A stretch of 64,000 nucleotides of DNA, taken from positions 5,851,001 through 5,915,000 of the forward strand of contig NZ_CP125619.1 of NCBI RefSeq assembly GCF_030053115.1, in the 5' to 3' direction. Under the pieces are notes generated by a model. It saw nothing but the letters and a program-made list of their open reading frames with translations. It had not been told where the DNA came from and ran no database searches. This document shows, piece by piece, positions 1 to 11,696 of the stretch (positions are counted from its first letter, which is position 1; each line of letters opens with the position of its first letter). The DNA comes from Pseudomonas svalbardensis (lineage in GTDB: Bacteria > Pseudomonadota > Gammaproteobacteria > Pseudomonadales > Pseudomonadaceae). Both the position numbers and the translations under genes were made by a program.

Positions 1-1414
1 TCGGACCGTCTTCGCCCAGACCGATGGAGTCGTGGGTGTAGACGAACACGACACGCTGCTTCATCAGCGAGGCCATGCGCACTGCGTTGCGGGCGTATTC
101 CATGAACATCAGGAAGGTCGCGCCGTAAGGCACCAGACCGCCGTGCAGGGTCACGCCGTTCATGATCGCGCTCATGCCGAACTCGCGAACGCCGTAGTAC
201 ATGTAGTTGCCGCTGGCGTCTTCAGCTGTAACACCTTTGCAACCTTTCCACAGGGTCAGGTTGGAACCGGCCAGGTCAGCGGAGCCGCCCAGCAGTTCAG
301 GCAGCAGCGGGCCGTAGGCATTCAATGCGTTCTGGCTGGCTTTACGGCTGGCGATGGTTTCGCCTTTGGCAGCGACTTCAGCAATATAAGCCGAGGCTTT
401 TTCAGCGAAGTCTTCCGGCAGTTCGCCGCTCAGACGACGAATCAGCTCGTTGGCCAACTCAGGGAAGGCAGCAGAGTAGGCAGCGAAACGCTGATCCCAT
501 TCGGCTTCGGCCGCGCGACCGGTTTCCTTGGCGTCCCACTCGGCGTAGATGTCGGCCGGGATTTCGAACGGACCGTGGTTCCATTTCAGCGCAGCACGGG
601 TCAGCGCGATTTCCGCGTCGCCCAGTGGGGCGCCGTGGCAGTCTTCTTTACCTTGCTTGTTCGGCGAACCGAAACCGATGGTGGTCTTGCAGCAGATCAG
701 GGTTGGCTGATCGCTTTTGCGCGCAGTTTCGATCGCGATCTTGATCTCTTCAGGATCGTGACCGTCGACGTTGCGGATGACCTGCCAGTTATAAGCTTCG
801 AAACGCTTAGGCGTGTCGTCGGTGAACCAGCCTTCGACTTCGCCGTCGATGGAGATGCCGTTGTCGTCGTAGAAGGCGATCAGCTTGCCCAGACCCAAAG
901 TACCGGCCAGGGAGCCGACTTCGTGGGAAATGCCTTCCATCATGCAGCCATCACCCAGGAACACGTAGGTGTGGTGGTCGACAACATTGTGGCCCGGACG
1001 GTTGAACTGCGCCGCCAGGACTTTTTCTGCCAGGGCAAAACCAACGGCGTTGGCCAGGCCTTGGCCCAGTGGACCGGTAGTGGTTTCAACGCCTGGGGTG
1101 TAGCCGAATTCCGGGTGACCCGGGGTGCGGCTGTGCAGTTGGCGGAAGTTTTTCAGGTCATCGATCGACAGGTCATAGCCGGTCAGGTGCAGCAGCGAGT
1201 AGATCAACATCGAGCCGTGACCGTTGGACAGCACGAAGCGGTCACGGTCGGCGAACGATGGATTGCTCGGGTTGTGCTTCAGGTAGTCACGCCAAAGTAC
1301 TTCGGCGATATCCGCCATACCCATAGGGGCACCGGGATGGCCGCTGTTGGCTTTTTGCACGGCATCCATGCTGAGGGCACGAATGGCGTTGGCACGCTCA
1401 CGACGGCTGGGCAT
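1..1414 (-). CDS. tkt: transketolase, 5' part (3' end outside window)
   Basis: Transketolase moves two-carbon ketol units between sugar phosphates in the cytosolic pentose phosphate pathway, using thiamine diphosphate. About 471 codons are present and the C-terminal third lies beyond base 1. Visible marks are the N-terminal GHPGAPMG segment, the TPP-binding GDGCMMEG motif near residue 153 and the pyrimidine-domain segment [13 protein letters not shown] at the window edge. The ATG at 1414 has a good Shine-Dalgarno sequence (GGAG) just upstream. It is divergent from the ArsR-type regulator and metK, as is usual in Pseudomonas. Identification is firm; only completeness is unknown. Confidence 0.96.
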   Translation of the reverse strand, partial: MPSRRERANAIRALSMDAVQKANSGHPGAPMGMADIAEVLWRDYLKHNPSNPSFADRDRFVLSNGHGSMLIYSLLHLTGYDLSIDDLKNFRQLHSRTPGHPEFGYTPGVETTTGPLGQGLANAVGFALAEKVLAAQFNRPGHNVVDHHTYVFLGDGCMMEGISHEVGSLAGTLGLGKLIAFYDDNGISIDGEVEGWFTDDTPKRFEAYNWQVIRNVDGHDPEEIKIAIETARKSDQPTLICCKTTIGFGSPNKQGKEDCHGAPLGDAEIALTRAALKWNHGPFEIPADIYAEWDAKETGRAAEAEWDQRFAAYSAAFPELANELIRRLSGELPEDFAEKASAYIAEVAAKGETIASRKASQNALNAYGPLLPELLGGSADLAGSNLTLWKGCKGVTAEDASGNYMYYGVREFGMSAIMNGVTLHGGLVPYGATFLMFMEYARNAVRMASLMKQRVVFVYTHDSIGLGEDGP

Positions 1415-1619
1415 CGCTGTTCTCCTGCGGATATTGAATCGAGAGTGAATAAAACGAAACGGAAAAAAGGCGAGCATTTTCCCTCACCCACCCGCCTCGG
1501 GGCAATGACAGATAGTCATCTGAAGGCGTTTTTCCGGTGGATAAAGTCGCATTCGCCTGGTGAAACCTTTCCGCTGACGATTTGTAGAGTGACCCTTTCC
1601 CCGAGAAGTGCCATCTATC

Positions 1620-1649
1620 GAGCAATATCAAAACTTTTTGATATTGCTC
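1620..1649. promoter_or_regulatory. 30-bp perfect palindrome, probable SahR/ArsR-type operator
   Basis: Two 14-base arms, GAGCAATATCAAAA and its exact complement, are separated by two bases. The core ATATCAAAA-n2-TTTTGATAT is typical of operators bound by ArsR/SmtB winged-helix dimers. It lies 38 bases before the start of the regulator-metK operon, where a bound dimer would block transcription, and about 205 bases from tkt. The sequence is seen directly; the binding protein is inferred from position. Confidence 0.75.
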
Positions 1650-1687
1650 TTGCGGTGCTTTCTGACCGTCACTAGACTGCTGGCCTT

Positions 1688-2683
1688 ATGAATTTACGTG
1701 TGCCTTCCATTCGACATGACGATTGCGATGAGCTGGCGGCCTTGTGCAAGGCCGGCGGCGATCCTCTGCGTCTGAATGTATTGCGCGCGCTGGCCAACGA
1801 TTCGTTTGGCGTACTGGAGCTGGCGCAGATCTTTGGCATCGGCCAGTCCGGCATGAGTCATCACCTCAAGGTATTGGCCCAGGCCGATCTGGTGGCGACT
1901 CGCCGTGAAGGCAACGCGATTTTCTACCGCCGCGCCCTGCCCCACACCGAATTGCTGGGTGGCAGGCTGCACGCCGCGCTACTGGATGAAGTGGACAACC
2001 TGACCCTGCCTGCCGACGTGCAGTCGCGGATTGGTCAGGTCCATGGGCAACGCGCGGCGGCCAGCCAGGACTTTTTCTCACGGGTCGCGGAGAAGTTTCG
2101 CGCCCAGCAAGACTTGATCGCCGGTCTGCCGCAATACCGCGAAAGCGTGGTGGCATTGCTCGACAAACTAAGTTTCAGCGAAGGCGCCACGGCCATCGAA
2201 GTCGGCCCCGGAGATGGTGCATTTCTGCCGGAACTGGCGCGCCGCTTCACCCAGGTCACGGCGCTGGACAACAGCCCGGCGATGCTCGAACTGGCGCGCC
2301 AGGTTTGCGAACGTGAAACGCTGGCGAACGTCAGCCTGCAATTGGCCGATGCATTGAACGGTGTCCGCCTCAAGGCTGACTGCGTTGTACTGAACATGGT
2401 GCTGCACCATTTCGCCGCGCCGGCCGAAGCACTCAAGCACATGGCCAACTTGCTGCAACCGGGCGGTAGCCTGCTCGTGACAGAGTTATGTAGCCACAAC
2501 CAGAGTTGGGCCAGGGAGGCCTGCGGTGATCTCTGGTTGGGGTTTGAACAGGACGATTTGGCCCGTTGGGCCACCGCTGCGGGACTCGTTCCCGGGGAAA
2601 GCCTCTATGTAGGCTTACGTAATGGTTTCCAGATCCAGGTCCGCCATTTTCAGCGACCGGCTGGCGACACTCACCATCGGTAA
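1688..2683 (+). CDS. ArsR-family regulator fused to SAM-dependent methyltransferase domain (SahR-like)
   Basis: 331 residues. The N-terminal ~90 residues form an ArsR winged helix (recognition segment around QSGMSHHLKVLAQADLV, about residues 56-72). Residues ~165-300 form a class I methyltransferase fold with motif I EVGPGDGAF near residue 170 and an acidic residue (LDNSPAML) closing the next strand. This architecture is that of SahR, which senses S-adenosylhomocysteine and controls methionine-cycle genes in proteobacteria. It is followed after 18 bases by metK, so it probably autoregulates and controls metK through the palindrome at 1620-1649. No strong Shine-Dalgarno precedes the ATG. The family is certain; ligand and targets are inferred. 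Confidence 0.85.
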   Translation: MNLRVPSIRHDDCDELAALCKAGGDPLRLNVLRALANDSFGVLELAQIFGIGQSGMSHHLKVLAQADLVATRREGNAIFYRRALPHTELLGGRLHAALLDEVDNLTLPADVQSRIGQVHGQRAAASQDFFSRVAEKFRAQQDLIAGLPQYRESVVALLDKLSFSEGATAIEVGPGDGAFLPELARRFTQVTALDNSPAMLELARQVCERETLANVSLQLADALNGVRLKADCVVLNMVLHHFAAPAEALKHMANLLQPGGSLLVTELCSHNQSWAREACGDLWLGFEQDDLARWATAAGLVPGESLYVGLRNGFQIQVRHFQRPAGDTHHR

Positions 2684-2701
2684 ATTCAGGAAAAAATCGA
2701 G

Positions 2702-3892
2702 ATGAGCGAATACTCCCTCTTCACCTCCGAGTCCGTGTCCGAAGGACATCCGGACAAAATCGCCGACCAGATTTCCGATGCTGTGCTGGACGCCATCATT
2801 GCTGAAGACAAGTTCGCCCGTGTAGCGGTCGAGACTCTGGTAAAAACCGGCGTTGCAATCATCGCAGGTGAAGTCACCACGTCGGCCTGGGTCGACCTGG
2901 AAGAGATCGTGCGTAACGTGATTCTGGACATCGGCTACAACAGCTCCGATGTCGGCTTCGACGGCGCCACTTGCGGCGTGATGAACATCATTGGCAAGCA
3001 GTCCCCTGACATCAACCAGGGTGTCGACCGTGCCAAGCCTGAAGATCAAGGCGCCGGCGATCAGGGCCTGATGTTCGGCTATGCCAGCAACGAAACCGAC
3101 GTGCTGATGCCAGCACCGATCACCTTCTCGCACCAGTTGGTTCAGCGTCAGGCCGAAGCCCGTAAATCCGGCCTGCTGCCTTGGCTGCGCCCGGACGCAA
3201 AGTCGCAAGTGACTTGCCGTTACGAAGGCGGCAAGGTTGTCGGTATCGACGCCGTTGTACTGTCGACCCAGCACAACCCTGACGTGTCGTACAAAGACCT
3301 GCGCGAAGGCGTGATGGAACTGATCGTCAAGCACGTACTGCCTGCCGAACTGCTGACCAAAGACACTCAGTTCCACATCAACCCGACTGGCCAGTTCATC
3401 ATCGGCGGCCCGGTAGGCGACTGCGGTCTGACCGGTCGCAAGATCATCGTTGACAGCTACGGCGGCATGGCCCGTCACGGCGGCGGCGCGTTCTCCGGTA
3501 AAGATCCATCGAAGGTTGACCGTTCGGCCGCCTATGCGGGTCGTTACGTGGCCAAGAACATCGTGGCGGCCGGCCTGGCCGAGCGTTGCGAGATTCAGGT
3601 TTCCTACGCCATCGGTGTTGCTCAGCCTACGTCGATCTCGTTGAACACCTTCGGCACCGGCAAAATCAGCGACGACAAAATCGTCAAACTGGTTCGCGAA
3701 GTGTTCGACCTGCGTCCATACGCAATCACCACCATGCTCGACCTGCTGCACCCGATGTACCAGGAAACCGCTGCGTACGGCCACTTCGGTCGTACTCCGA
3801 CTACCAAGACAGTGGGCGATGACACTTTCACCACCTTCACCTGGGAAAAGACCGACCGCGCCGATTCCTTGCGCGCTGCTGCCGGCCTGTAA
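2702..3892 (+). CDS. metK: S-adenosylmethionine synthase
   Basis: 396 residues, the normal family length. It makes S-adenosylmethionine from methionine and ATP in the cytosol. Diagnostic segments are [19 protein letters not shown] at the N-terminus, [12 protein letters not shown] near residue 118 and the P-loop-like [16 protein letters not shown] near residue 260. The ATG follows an AGGAAAAA ribosome-binding stretch. It is cotranscribed with the SahR-like regulator upstream and followed by a strong terminator. No anomalies. Confidence 0.99.
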   Translation: MSEYSLFTSESVSEGHPDKIADQISDAVLDAIIAEDKFARVAVETLVKTGVAIIAGEVTTSAWVDLEEIVRNVILDIGYNSSDVGFDGATCGVMNIIGKQSPDINQGVDRAKPEDQGAGDQGLMFGYASNETDVLMPAPITFSHQLVQRQAEARKSGLLPWLRPDAKSQVTCRYEGGKVVGIDAVVLSTQHNPDVSYKDLREGVMELIVKHVLPAELLTKDTQFHINPTGQFIIGGPVGDCGLTGRKIIVDSYGGMARHGGGAFSGKDPSKVDRSAAYAGRYVAKNIVAAGLAERCEIQVSYAIGVAQPTSISLNTFGTGKISDDKIVKLVREVFDLRPYAITTMLDLLHPMYQETAAYGHFGRTPTTKTVGDDTFTTFTWEKTDRADSLRAAAGL

Positions 3893-3910
3893 GACTTCCC
3901 CGGCGATACC

Positions 3911-3945
3911 AAAAGCCCCGCACGGTTCGCCGTGCGGGGCTTTTT
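3911..3945 (+). terminator. rho-independent terminator after metK
   Basis: Twelve-base-pair stem AAGCCCCGCACG/CGTGCGGGGCTT around a TTCG-containing loop, with a T run. It ends the regulator-metK operon. Confidence 0.93.
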
Positions 3946-4036
3946 ATTGCCTGCTTTCCAGAGGCCGACACACGCTGAAAAACAGCCGGCCCTCTCATCC
4001 TGATAATCCGTCCTAGCCTTCCAGCATTCCACTTGA

Positions 4037-5731
<1,695 letters not shown>

Positions 5732-5829
5732 CAACGGGTGATGCCCACCAACCCGGAACCCAATGGCGCCGCCGGGCTCAAACACCCTATCGCCACATAG
5801 ACCCGATTGCCTTTTCACATGGAGCCTTT

Positions 5830-6225
5830 ATGAAACTTCTTTCACCGTTCGCCCTGTTGACCCTTTGCAGCGTGATGGCCACTCCACTGATGGCCGCCGA
5901 AGAAGCTCCAGGGCTGACCGGCTGCGCCGCGAAGAAGCAGGGCATTATCAACCAGATTGAACTGGCCAAGTCTCACGGTAATGCTGATCAGCAGGCAGGA
6001 CTTGAAACTGCTCTGAGCGAAGTCACCGCTCAATGCACCGACGCTTCCCTGAAGAAAGAACGGGAGAACAAGGTGCTCGACGCCAAGCACGAAGTCAGCA
6101 AGCGTCAGGCTGACCTCGACAAGGCAATGAAGAAAGGCGACGCCGAGAAGATCAACAAGCGCAAAGACAAACTCGCCGAGTCACGCAAGGAATTGCAGAA
6201 CGCACTTGATGAGCTGGATAAGTAA
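5830..6225 (+). CDS. DUF1090 family periplasmic protein
   Basis: 131 residues with a clear signal peptide (MKLLSPFALLTLCSVMATPLMA, cleavage after AMA-like MAA). The mature part is a highly charged helix with two conserved cysteines (GCAAKK and QCTD) and a long Lys/Glu-rich coiled-coil segment. This is the YqjC/DUF1090 pattern; no biochemical function is established. The ATG follows GGAGCC. It is convergent with the cytochrome c' gene, 15 bases away. Confidence 0.88.
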   Translation: MKLLSPFALLTLCSVMATPLMAAEEAPGLTGCAAKKQGIINQIELAKSHGNADQQAGLETALSEVTAQCTDASLKKERENKVLDAKHEVSKRQADLDKAMKKGDAEKINKRKDKLAESRKELQNALDELDK

Positions 6226-6240
6226 GGATCAGTTCAGGTC

Positions 6241-6690
6241 TCAATGATCCCGAAACTCTTTATGGCAAGCACTGCAAGCATCTTCGACCTTCTGCACCGC
6301 CGGCCCAAGGTTACTGGCCTTGTAAGGCTGAACCTTACTGGCAATCACCAATTCACCGGTGGCGACTTCAAGGGTGCGGGCCATGTCCTGGAAGTGTTCC
6401 TGTTTCTGCCAGACATCGCTCTTGGCGCTGGTGTGATCTTCTTCGCGCACCTGCGGAAAATGTTTCCACGGTTCACGGGACAGCGCATCGAGCTTCACGG
6501 CACCGTCAGCGAATTTCGGACCGTCAAACGGGATGCGACCACGTAACATGCCGCCCAGGTCTTCGCCGGTCTTGAGCATTTGCTTGAAGATCGCCTTACG
6601 CTGGCCCAGCGGCGAGTTGGGATCGACACCACCGCAGGCAGACAACGTCAGGCAGGCCAGCAATACAACAGAAAGTCTTTTAAGAGTCAT
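6241..6690 (-). CDS. cytochrome c'-type heme lipoprotein
   Basis: 149 residues. The N-terminus has a lipobox (LSAC, Cys19), so the protein is probably anchored in a membrane facing the periplasm. The C-terminus carries one c-type heme site CSACH within VEDACSACHKEFRD, the position used by four-helix-bundle cytochrome c' proteins. Family members bind gases or carry electrons; the specific role here cannot be read from the sequence. It is divergent from the mltA lipoprotein gene. Confidence 0.88.
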   Translation of the reverse strand: MTLKRLSVVLLACLTLSACGGVDPNSPLGQRKAIFKQMLKTGEDLGGMLRGRIPFDGPKFADGAVKLDALSREPWKHFPQVREEDHTSAKSDVWQKQEHFQDMARTLEVATGELVIASKVQPYKASNLGPAVQKVEDACSACHKEFRDH

Positions 6691-6818
6691 GGTGGCTTCA
6701 GGTCACGGGAAACGGCGGCCAGTATCCTCGCGTCATCGGCAAAGACCAATAGCCCTATTATCAATACGGGTTGTTTGAGCGCATGGAGCACTCAGGCAAC
6801 CGACAAAGGAATTACTCC

Positions 6819-7991
6819 ATGAACAGCCGTTTCAAGGCATGGCGTCACAACCTCGCCTGGACCCTTCCGATGGTGGCCGTGCTTGCGGGCTGCACCGGTG
6901 GCGACAACAACAAACCGAAAACCCACGCCCTGGCGACCTACTCCAGCGCCACGTGGGAAGCACTTCCGACGGTGTCCGACAACGACCTGGTCGCCGGCTT
7001 CGGTTCGTGGCGCAGCGCCTGCACCCGACTCAAGGCCGACCCGGTCTGGGGCTCGACGTGTGCGGCTGCCGCCAACGTGCCACAAACCGCCAGCGACATT
7101 CGCGGCTTCCTCAAGCAGAACCTCGACGTCTACGGCCTGCGCGCCGCCAATGACAATCCCAACGGCTTGATCACCGGCTATTACGAGCCGGTCTACCCCG
7201 GCAGCCTGACCCAGACCGAAGTGGCAAACATCCCGGTGTACGGTGTGCCCGAGGACATGATCATCGTCTCTCTGGACAGCATTTATCCGGAACTCAAAGG
7301 CAAACGCCTGCGCGGACGACTCGAAGGTCGCGTGCTCAAGCCTTACGACGATGCGGCCACGATTGAAACCAAAGGGGTCAAGGCACCGGTTGTTGCCTGG
7401 CTGACCGACCCGATGAATCTGCAATTCCTGCAAATCCAGGGCTCGGGTCGTATCCAGCTCGATGATGGCCGACAGTTGCGCATTGCGTATGCCGACCAGA
7501 ACGGTCACCCGTATCGACCGATCGGCCGCTGGCTGGTGGACCAGGGCGAACTGAAAAAAGAAGAAGTGACCATGGGCGCCATCAGCCATTGGGCCAAGGC
7601 CAATCCGACGCGCATTCCGGAACTGCTGGGCAGCAACCCCAGCTACGTATTCTTCACCCGCAACCCGGACAGCAACGAAGGGCCTCGCGGCTCGCTGAAC
7701 GTACCGCTGACCGCCGGCTACAGCGCGGCGGTGGATCGCAAAGTGATTCCGTTGGGCAGCCTGTTGTGGTTGTCGACGACTAAACCGGACGGTACCGCAC
7801 TGGTACGCCCGGTAGCCGCTCAGGACACCGGCGGCGCAATTGCCGGCGAAGTCCGTGCAGACCTGTTTTGGGGCACCGGCGAGGCGGCCGGGCAATTGGC
7901 CGGCGACATGAAACAGCAGGGGCAGATCTGGATGCTCTGGCCTAAAGGCGCAGCCCTGCCTCAAGTGCCGCAAGTAACCGACAAGCTATAA
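6819..7991 (+). CDS. mltA: membrane-bound lytic murein transglycosylase A
   Basis: 390 residues. Lytic transglycosylase that cleaves peptidoglycan glycan strands in the periplasm. The chosen ATG (6819) has an AAGGA Shine-Dalgarno and gives a proper lipoprotein signal with lipobox LAGC (Cys25); the upstream in-frame ATG at 6771 would spoil it. Conserved MltA marks are TGYYEP near residue 125, LQIQGSGRI near 207 and the catalytic Asp region AAQDTGGAIAG near 339 in the 3D (double-psi barrel) domain. A strong terminator follows. Confidence 0.96.
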   Translation: MNSRFKAWRHNLAWTLPMVAVLAGCTGGDNNKPKTHALATYSSATWEALPTVSDNDLVAGFGSWRSACTRLKADPVWGSTCAAAANVPQTASDIRGFLKQNLDVYGLRAANDNPNGLITGYYEPVYPGSLTQTEVANIPVYGVPEDMIIVSLDSIYPELKGKRLRGRLEGRVLKPYDDAATIETKGVKAPVVAWLTDPMNLQFLQIQGSGRIQLDDGRQLRIAYADQNGHPYRPIGRWLVDQGELKKEEVTMGAISHWAKANPTRIPELLGSNPSYVFFTRNPDSNEGPRGSLNVPLTAGYSAAVDRKVIPLGSLLWLSTTKPDGTALVRPVAAQDTGGAIAGEVRADLFWGTGEAAGQLAGDMKQQGQIWMLWPKGAALPQVPQVTDKL

Positions 7992-7994
7992 AGT

Positions 7995-8027
7995 CAAAAG
8001 ATCGCTGGCTTCGCCAGCGATCTTTTG
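7995..8027. terminator. bidirectional terminator between mltA and MAPEG gene
   Basis: Perfect 14-base-pair stem CAAAAGATCGCTGG with complement CCAGCGATCTTTTG around a short loop. It has A and T tracts on both sides and serves mltA and the convergent MAPEG gene. Confidence 0.88.
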
Positions 8028-8036
8028 ATCTTGCTC

Positions 8037-8420
8037 TTAAACAGAAACCACAAAAAAACTGACGATCAACCCCATCCCCACCAACCACACCAGCGACCGC
8101 AACATAGCCCAGTCCGCCAAGTAGCAAATGATGTACAGCAGTCGACTGGTGATGAACAACACCGCCAGCACATTGATCGTCACCAGTTCGGCATTACCGG
8201 CCAGGTGCGCAACGATCACCGCCGCTGCGAACGCGGGAATCACTTCAAGACAGTTCAGATGCGCCGCATACGCGCGTCGGCCAAAACCATTCAGTGACTC
8301 GAGAAAGTCACGGGGATCATGATTGTCTTTCGGCCTGAACCCGCCACTGACCCTGGCAATGCCCGTGCAGATATAGGGCAGAAAAATCGCGATCAAAATG
8401 CACCACAGAGCAACCGTCAT
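8037..8420 (-). CDS. MAPEG family membrane protein
   Basis: 127 residues with four hydrophobic helices and the MAPEG signature between helices 1 and 2 (RPKDNHDPRDFLESLNGFGRRAYAAHLN region, with Arg/Asn/His positions typical of glutathione-binding eicosanoid-type enzymes). Bacterial members are uncharacterised inner-membrane proteins. It precedes a DMT transporter gene on the same strand (40-base gap) and may be cotranscribed with it. Confidence 0.88.
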   Translation of the reverse strand: MTVALWCILIAIFLPYICTGIARVSGGFRPKDNHDPRDFLESLNGFGRRAYAAHLNCLEVIPAFAAAVIVAHLAGNAELVTINVLAVLFITSRLLYIICYLADWAMLRSLVWLVGMGLIVSFFVVSV

Positions 8421-8460
8421 AACGCAATCCCTTCTTCAAGTTTCAAGAGTCGAGCTCCAG

Positions 8461-9306
8461 TCAAAACTTCATTATCAGCATGCCGATCAGCACCAGCCCA
8501 CAGGCTAAGAGCCGCGGCCTTCCAAAAGGTTCTTTCAGGTAACGCATGCCGAACAGCACCACCAGAATCACGCTGATCTCGCGCAATGCCGCCGCTTCGG
8601 CAATCGAGCCCAGCTGCATGGCCCACAGCACCAGAGCGTAGCTGAACAACACGCAAAACCCGACCGCCAACCCCAGTCGCCACTGTTCCCGCCAGAACAA
8701 CATGAAGGCCGGTCGCTTACGCACCAGCGCCAATAACGGGAACGGCCAGGCGCTGAGCAACGTGACCCACACCAGGTAATCCAGCGGATGCGACCAGCGT
8801 CGCAACGCCTGGCCGTCGATGAAGGTGTAGCAGCCAATACACAGACCGATCAACGCCACCACCGGCAGCATCGACCACGGTAAACGCGCACCGCCGCCGC
8901 CCTGCCAGAGCAGGCACAGCATGCCGAACGGGATCAGCAGAATCCCGAAGATCTGCTGGTTCGTCAGCACTTCCCCGGCAAAAATCAGCGTCAGTGCCAG
9001 CACCACCAGCGGCGACAAACCACGCATCAGCGGATAGACCAACCCGAGGTCGCCGACCCGGTACGCCTGAATCAGCAGATAGCGATAGAGCAACTCGAAC
9101 GCCACCGACGCCAGAATCCACGGCCAGATTTCCATGGGCGGCAGGTTCACGAACGGCAGCATCACCGCGACAAACAACATGGCCACGCTGTCCATGCAGG
9201 CCACCACCAACAATCGTTCCGCACTGAATTTGATCAGGGTATTCCACGCCGCGTGCAACAGCGCCGCTACTAACACCAGTGCTGTTGCAAGCACGGCACA
9301 CTCCAT
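8461..9306 (-). CDS. EamA/DMT-superfamily transporter
   Basis: 281 residues with about ten hydrophobic segments arranged as two EamA halves (LHAAWNTLIKFSAE at the start of the first; the second starts at about residue 145). Such proteins export or exchange small metabolites across the inner membrane; the substrate cannot be predicted. The ATG at 9306 opens directly into the first membrane helix. It lies upstream of the MAPEG gene and divergent from an MFS transporter. Confidence 0.88.
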   Translation of the reverse strand: MECAVLATALVLVAALLHAAWNTLIKFSAERLLVVACMDSVAMLFVAVMLPFVNLPPMEIWPWILASVAFELLYRYLLIQAYRVGDLGLVYPLMRGLSPLVVLALTLIFAGEVLTNQQIFGILLIPFGMLCLLWQGGGGARLPWSMLPVVALIGLCIGCYTFIDGQALRRWSHPLDYLVWVTLLSAWPFPLLALVRKRPAFMLFWREQWRLGLAVGFCVLFSYALVLWAMQLGSIAEAAALREISVILVVLFGMRYLKEPFGRPRLLACGLVLIGMLIMKF

Positions 9307-9512
9307 TTTTTATTTTTGTTCCCTACGGGAAGCACCCAGATAATTGATTCGCCATATGTCAGCAGCTGTTTATACTGCAAGCGACCACGCCGCACTCAGT
9401 TGCGCACAGACTAATTCCAATAATTTCTGCCACCGCCCGCTCTCGTCGAGAACGGGCGTCGGCATGCGTATGCCTGATCAGAGCGTCAAGACTACCGACA
9501 GAGACCTTGCGC

Positions 9513-10682
9513 ATGCCACTCGCCTTGCTTGCCCTCGCTGTTGCCGCGTTCGGCATCGGCACCACTGAATTCGTCATCATGGGTTTGCTGCCCGATGTCG
9601 CCCGCGACCTCGCCGTCAGCATTCCTCATGCCGGATTGTTGATCACCGGCTACGCCCTCGGCGTAGTCTTCGGTGCACCGATCCTCGCGGTCGGCACAGC
9701 CAACATGCCGCGCAAAGCCACGCTGCTGGGCATGACGCTGATGTTCATCCTCGGCAACATTCTTTGCGCATTGGCGCCGAACTACGCCACGCTGATGGCC
9801 GCACGAGTGGTCACCGCGCTCTGCCATGGTGCGTTCTTCGGCATCGGCTCGGTGGTTGCCGCTGGACTGGTGGCACCAAACAAACACGCCCAAGCGATTG
9901 CGATGATGTTCACTGGCCTGACCCTGGCCAACGTGCTGGGCGTGCCGTTGGGCACCGCGCTCGGGCAATACGCCGGCTGGCGCTCGACGTTCTGGGCGGT
10001 GTCGGTGATCGGCGTGATTGCTGCGATTGCGCAGTGGGTCTGGCTGCCGAAGGACATCGCCATGGACAAGGCCAACCTCGCCAGCGAGTTCAAAGTGCTG
10101 GGCAAGGTCAACGTGTTGTTGGCGCTGGGCATGAGTGTGCTGGCGTCGACCAGCCTGTTCAGCGTCTTCACCTACATCGCGCCCATCCTGCAAGACATCA
10201 CCGGCGTCAGCCCGCATGGCGTGACCATCATGCTGCTGCTATTCGGGGTCGGACTGACCGCGGGCAGCATGCTCGGCGGTCGCCTGGCTGACAGTCGATT
10301 GCTACCGTCGCTGGTGGGCATGGCGCTGGCCGTGCTGGTCGTGCTGGCCGCGTTCACACAGACCAGTCACTCGGTGATCCCTGCAGCGATTACGCTGGTG
10401 TTGTGGGGCATCTTCGCCTTTGCCCTGTGCCCGATTTTGCAACTGCTGATCATCGATCAGGCCCATGAAGCGCCGAATCTGGGCTCAACGTTAAACCAGA
10501 GCGCGTTCAACCTCGGCAACGCCGCCGGTGCGTGGATAGGTGGGCTGGTTGTCGCCAGTGGCGCGGATCTGGCGGACTTGCCGTGGACCGGCGCGCTGGT
10601 CAGTGGGTTGACGGTGGTGACGGCGGTTTTCTACATCTATCTGCAACGTCGTGGGGCGGGTGTGGTCAATGTGTCTGGCTGA
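9513..10682 (+). CDS. MFS transporter (drug/arabinose-efflux type)
   Basis: 389 residues from the ATG at 9513; a TTG two codons upstream is an alternative. Twelve hydrophobic segments. The N-terminal signature GIGTTEFVIMGLLPDVA and the motif-A-like loop between helices 2 and 3 (TANMPRKATLLG) place it with the AraJ/YdhP/sugar-efflux-type MFS proteins. The substrate is unknown. The preceding 200 bases hold a GCCCG/CGGGC hairpin at about 9436-9458 but no clear regulator site. Confidence 0.88.
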   Translation: MPLALLALAVAAFGIGTTEFVIMGLLPDVARDLAVSIPHAGLLITGYALGVVFGAPILAVGTANMPRKATLLGMTLMFILGNILCALAPNYATLMAARVVTALCHGAFFGIGSVVAAGLVAPNKHAQAIAMMFTGLTLANVLGVPLGTALGQYAGWRSTFWAVSVIGVIAAIAQWVWLPKDIAMDKANLASEFKVLGKVNVLLALGMSVLASTSLFSVFTYIAPILQDITGVSPHGVTIMLLLFGVGLTAGSMLGGRLADSRLLPSLVGMALAVLVVLAAFTQTSHSVIPAAITLVLWGIFAFALCPILQLLIIDQAHEAPNLGSTLNQSAFNLGNAAGAWIGGLVVASGADLADLPWTGALVSGLTVVTAVFYIYLQRRGAGVVNVSG

Positions 10683-10723
10683 TGGGTCGGGTGGCCCTTG
10701 ACCTAACAAAGATTTCAAACTTA

Positions 10724-11611
10724 TTACTTTTTGCTCTCCTGCGGGTCGGGCTCCGGGCCTTGATCCGCAGTCTGCTTCGGCGGCCCGCTCTCGCTGCGAA
10801 TCTGCGCATGGCTGATCAGCGCGAAGATGAAGCTGCCGCCGATGATGTTCCCCGCCAGCGTCGGCCCGGCGAACACCAGCCAAAAATCCTTCCACGGCAA
10901 CTTACCGGCAAACACCAGATACGAGACCTCGGCGGACCCGACCACGATGTGGGTGAAATCCCCCAGCGCCATGAGGTAGGTGATGAGGATGATGATCCAC
11001 ATCTTCGCGCTCTCCATGGACGGAATCATCCAGACCATGGTGGCAATCATCCAGCCAGACACAATGCCCTTGGCGAACATCTGGCTGGCGTCGTTCTCCA
11101 TGATCTTGCGTCCGATATCAAGGAAAGCCAGGTCGGTCTTGCTGTCGAAAATCGGCAGATGCAGCATCACATACGCCACCAGCAACGTGCCGCAAAGGTT
11201 GCCCACCAGCACCACCGACCACAGGCGTAGCAATCGACCGAAATTGTTCAGTGTGGGTTTGGTCATGATCGGCAGCACAGCCGTCAGGGTGTTCTCGGTG
11301 AACAACTGCTGACGGGCGAGGATCACCGCGAGAAAGCCTGCGCAGTAACCGAAACTGGCGATCACCTTGAAGCCTTCGCCATCCGGCAAACGGGAATTGA
11401 GCAGCCCCATGGCCATCAGCGACAGGCCCATGGTCAGGCCGGCGGCCAGCGCCGACCACCACAAGGCGGCGACACTGCGCTCAAGTTCCTGATCGCCCTG
11501 GGTGCGGATGATTTCGTGCAGCACCGCCGCCCGCGGCGGCTGGCTCTTATCGACGTCGTGCTGTTCTTCAGGCGAGAGGTTCGGGGTCTTGCCGTCTTTT
11601 TGCGTGTCCAT
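10724..11611 (-). CDS. formate/nitrite transporter (FNT) family channel, YfdC-like
   Basis: 295 residues. The ATG at 11611 is preceded by GGAG six bases away; an upstream ATG at 11638 lacks a ribosome site. After a charged cytosolic N-terminus of ~55 residues come six membrane segments typical of FNT pentameric anion channels (ARQQLFTENTLTAVLPIM in the first repeat, VVGSAEVSYLV in the second). The charged N- and C-terminal tails fit the YfdC branch rather than FocA/NirC. The transported anion is not deducible. Confidence 0.88.
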   Translation of the reverse strand: MDTQKDGKTPNLSPEEQHDVDKSQPPRAAVLHEIIRTQGDQELERSVAALWWSALAAGLTMGLSLMAMGLLNSRLPDGEGFKVIASFGYCAGFLAVILARQQLFTENTLTAVLPIMTKPTLNNFGRLLRLWSVVLVGNLCGTLLVAYVMLHLPIFDSKTDLAFLDIGRKIMENDASQMFAKGIVSGWMIATMVWMIPSMESAKMWIIILITYLMALGDFTHIVVGSAEVSYLVFAGKLPWKDFWLVFAGPTLAGNIIGGSFIFALISHAQIRSESGPPKQTADQGPEPDPQESKK

Positions 11612-11696
11612 AAAGCTCCGGAACCAGTGGCGTGTCATGTAGGTACGACACGCAGGGTTCGGAGCTGTTCACTGTCCTGACAGAAACCGAGGTGAG

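Noticed and set aside
32..1675. 547-codon plus-strand frame over tkt
   Set aside because: The opposite strand encodes clear transketolase motifs throughout; the plus frame has no domain pattern.
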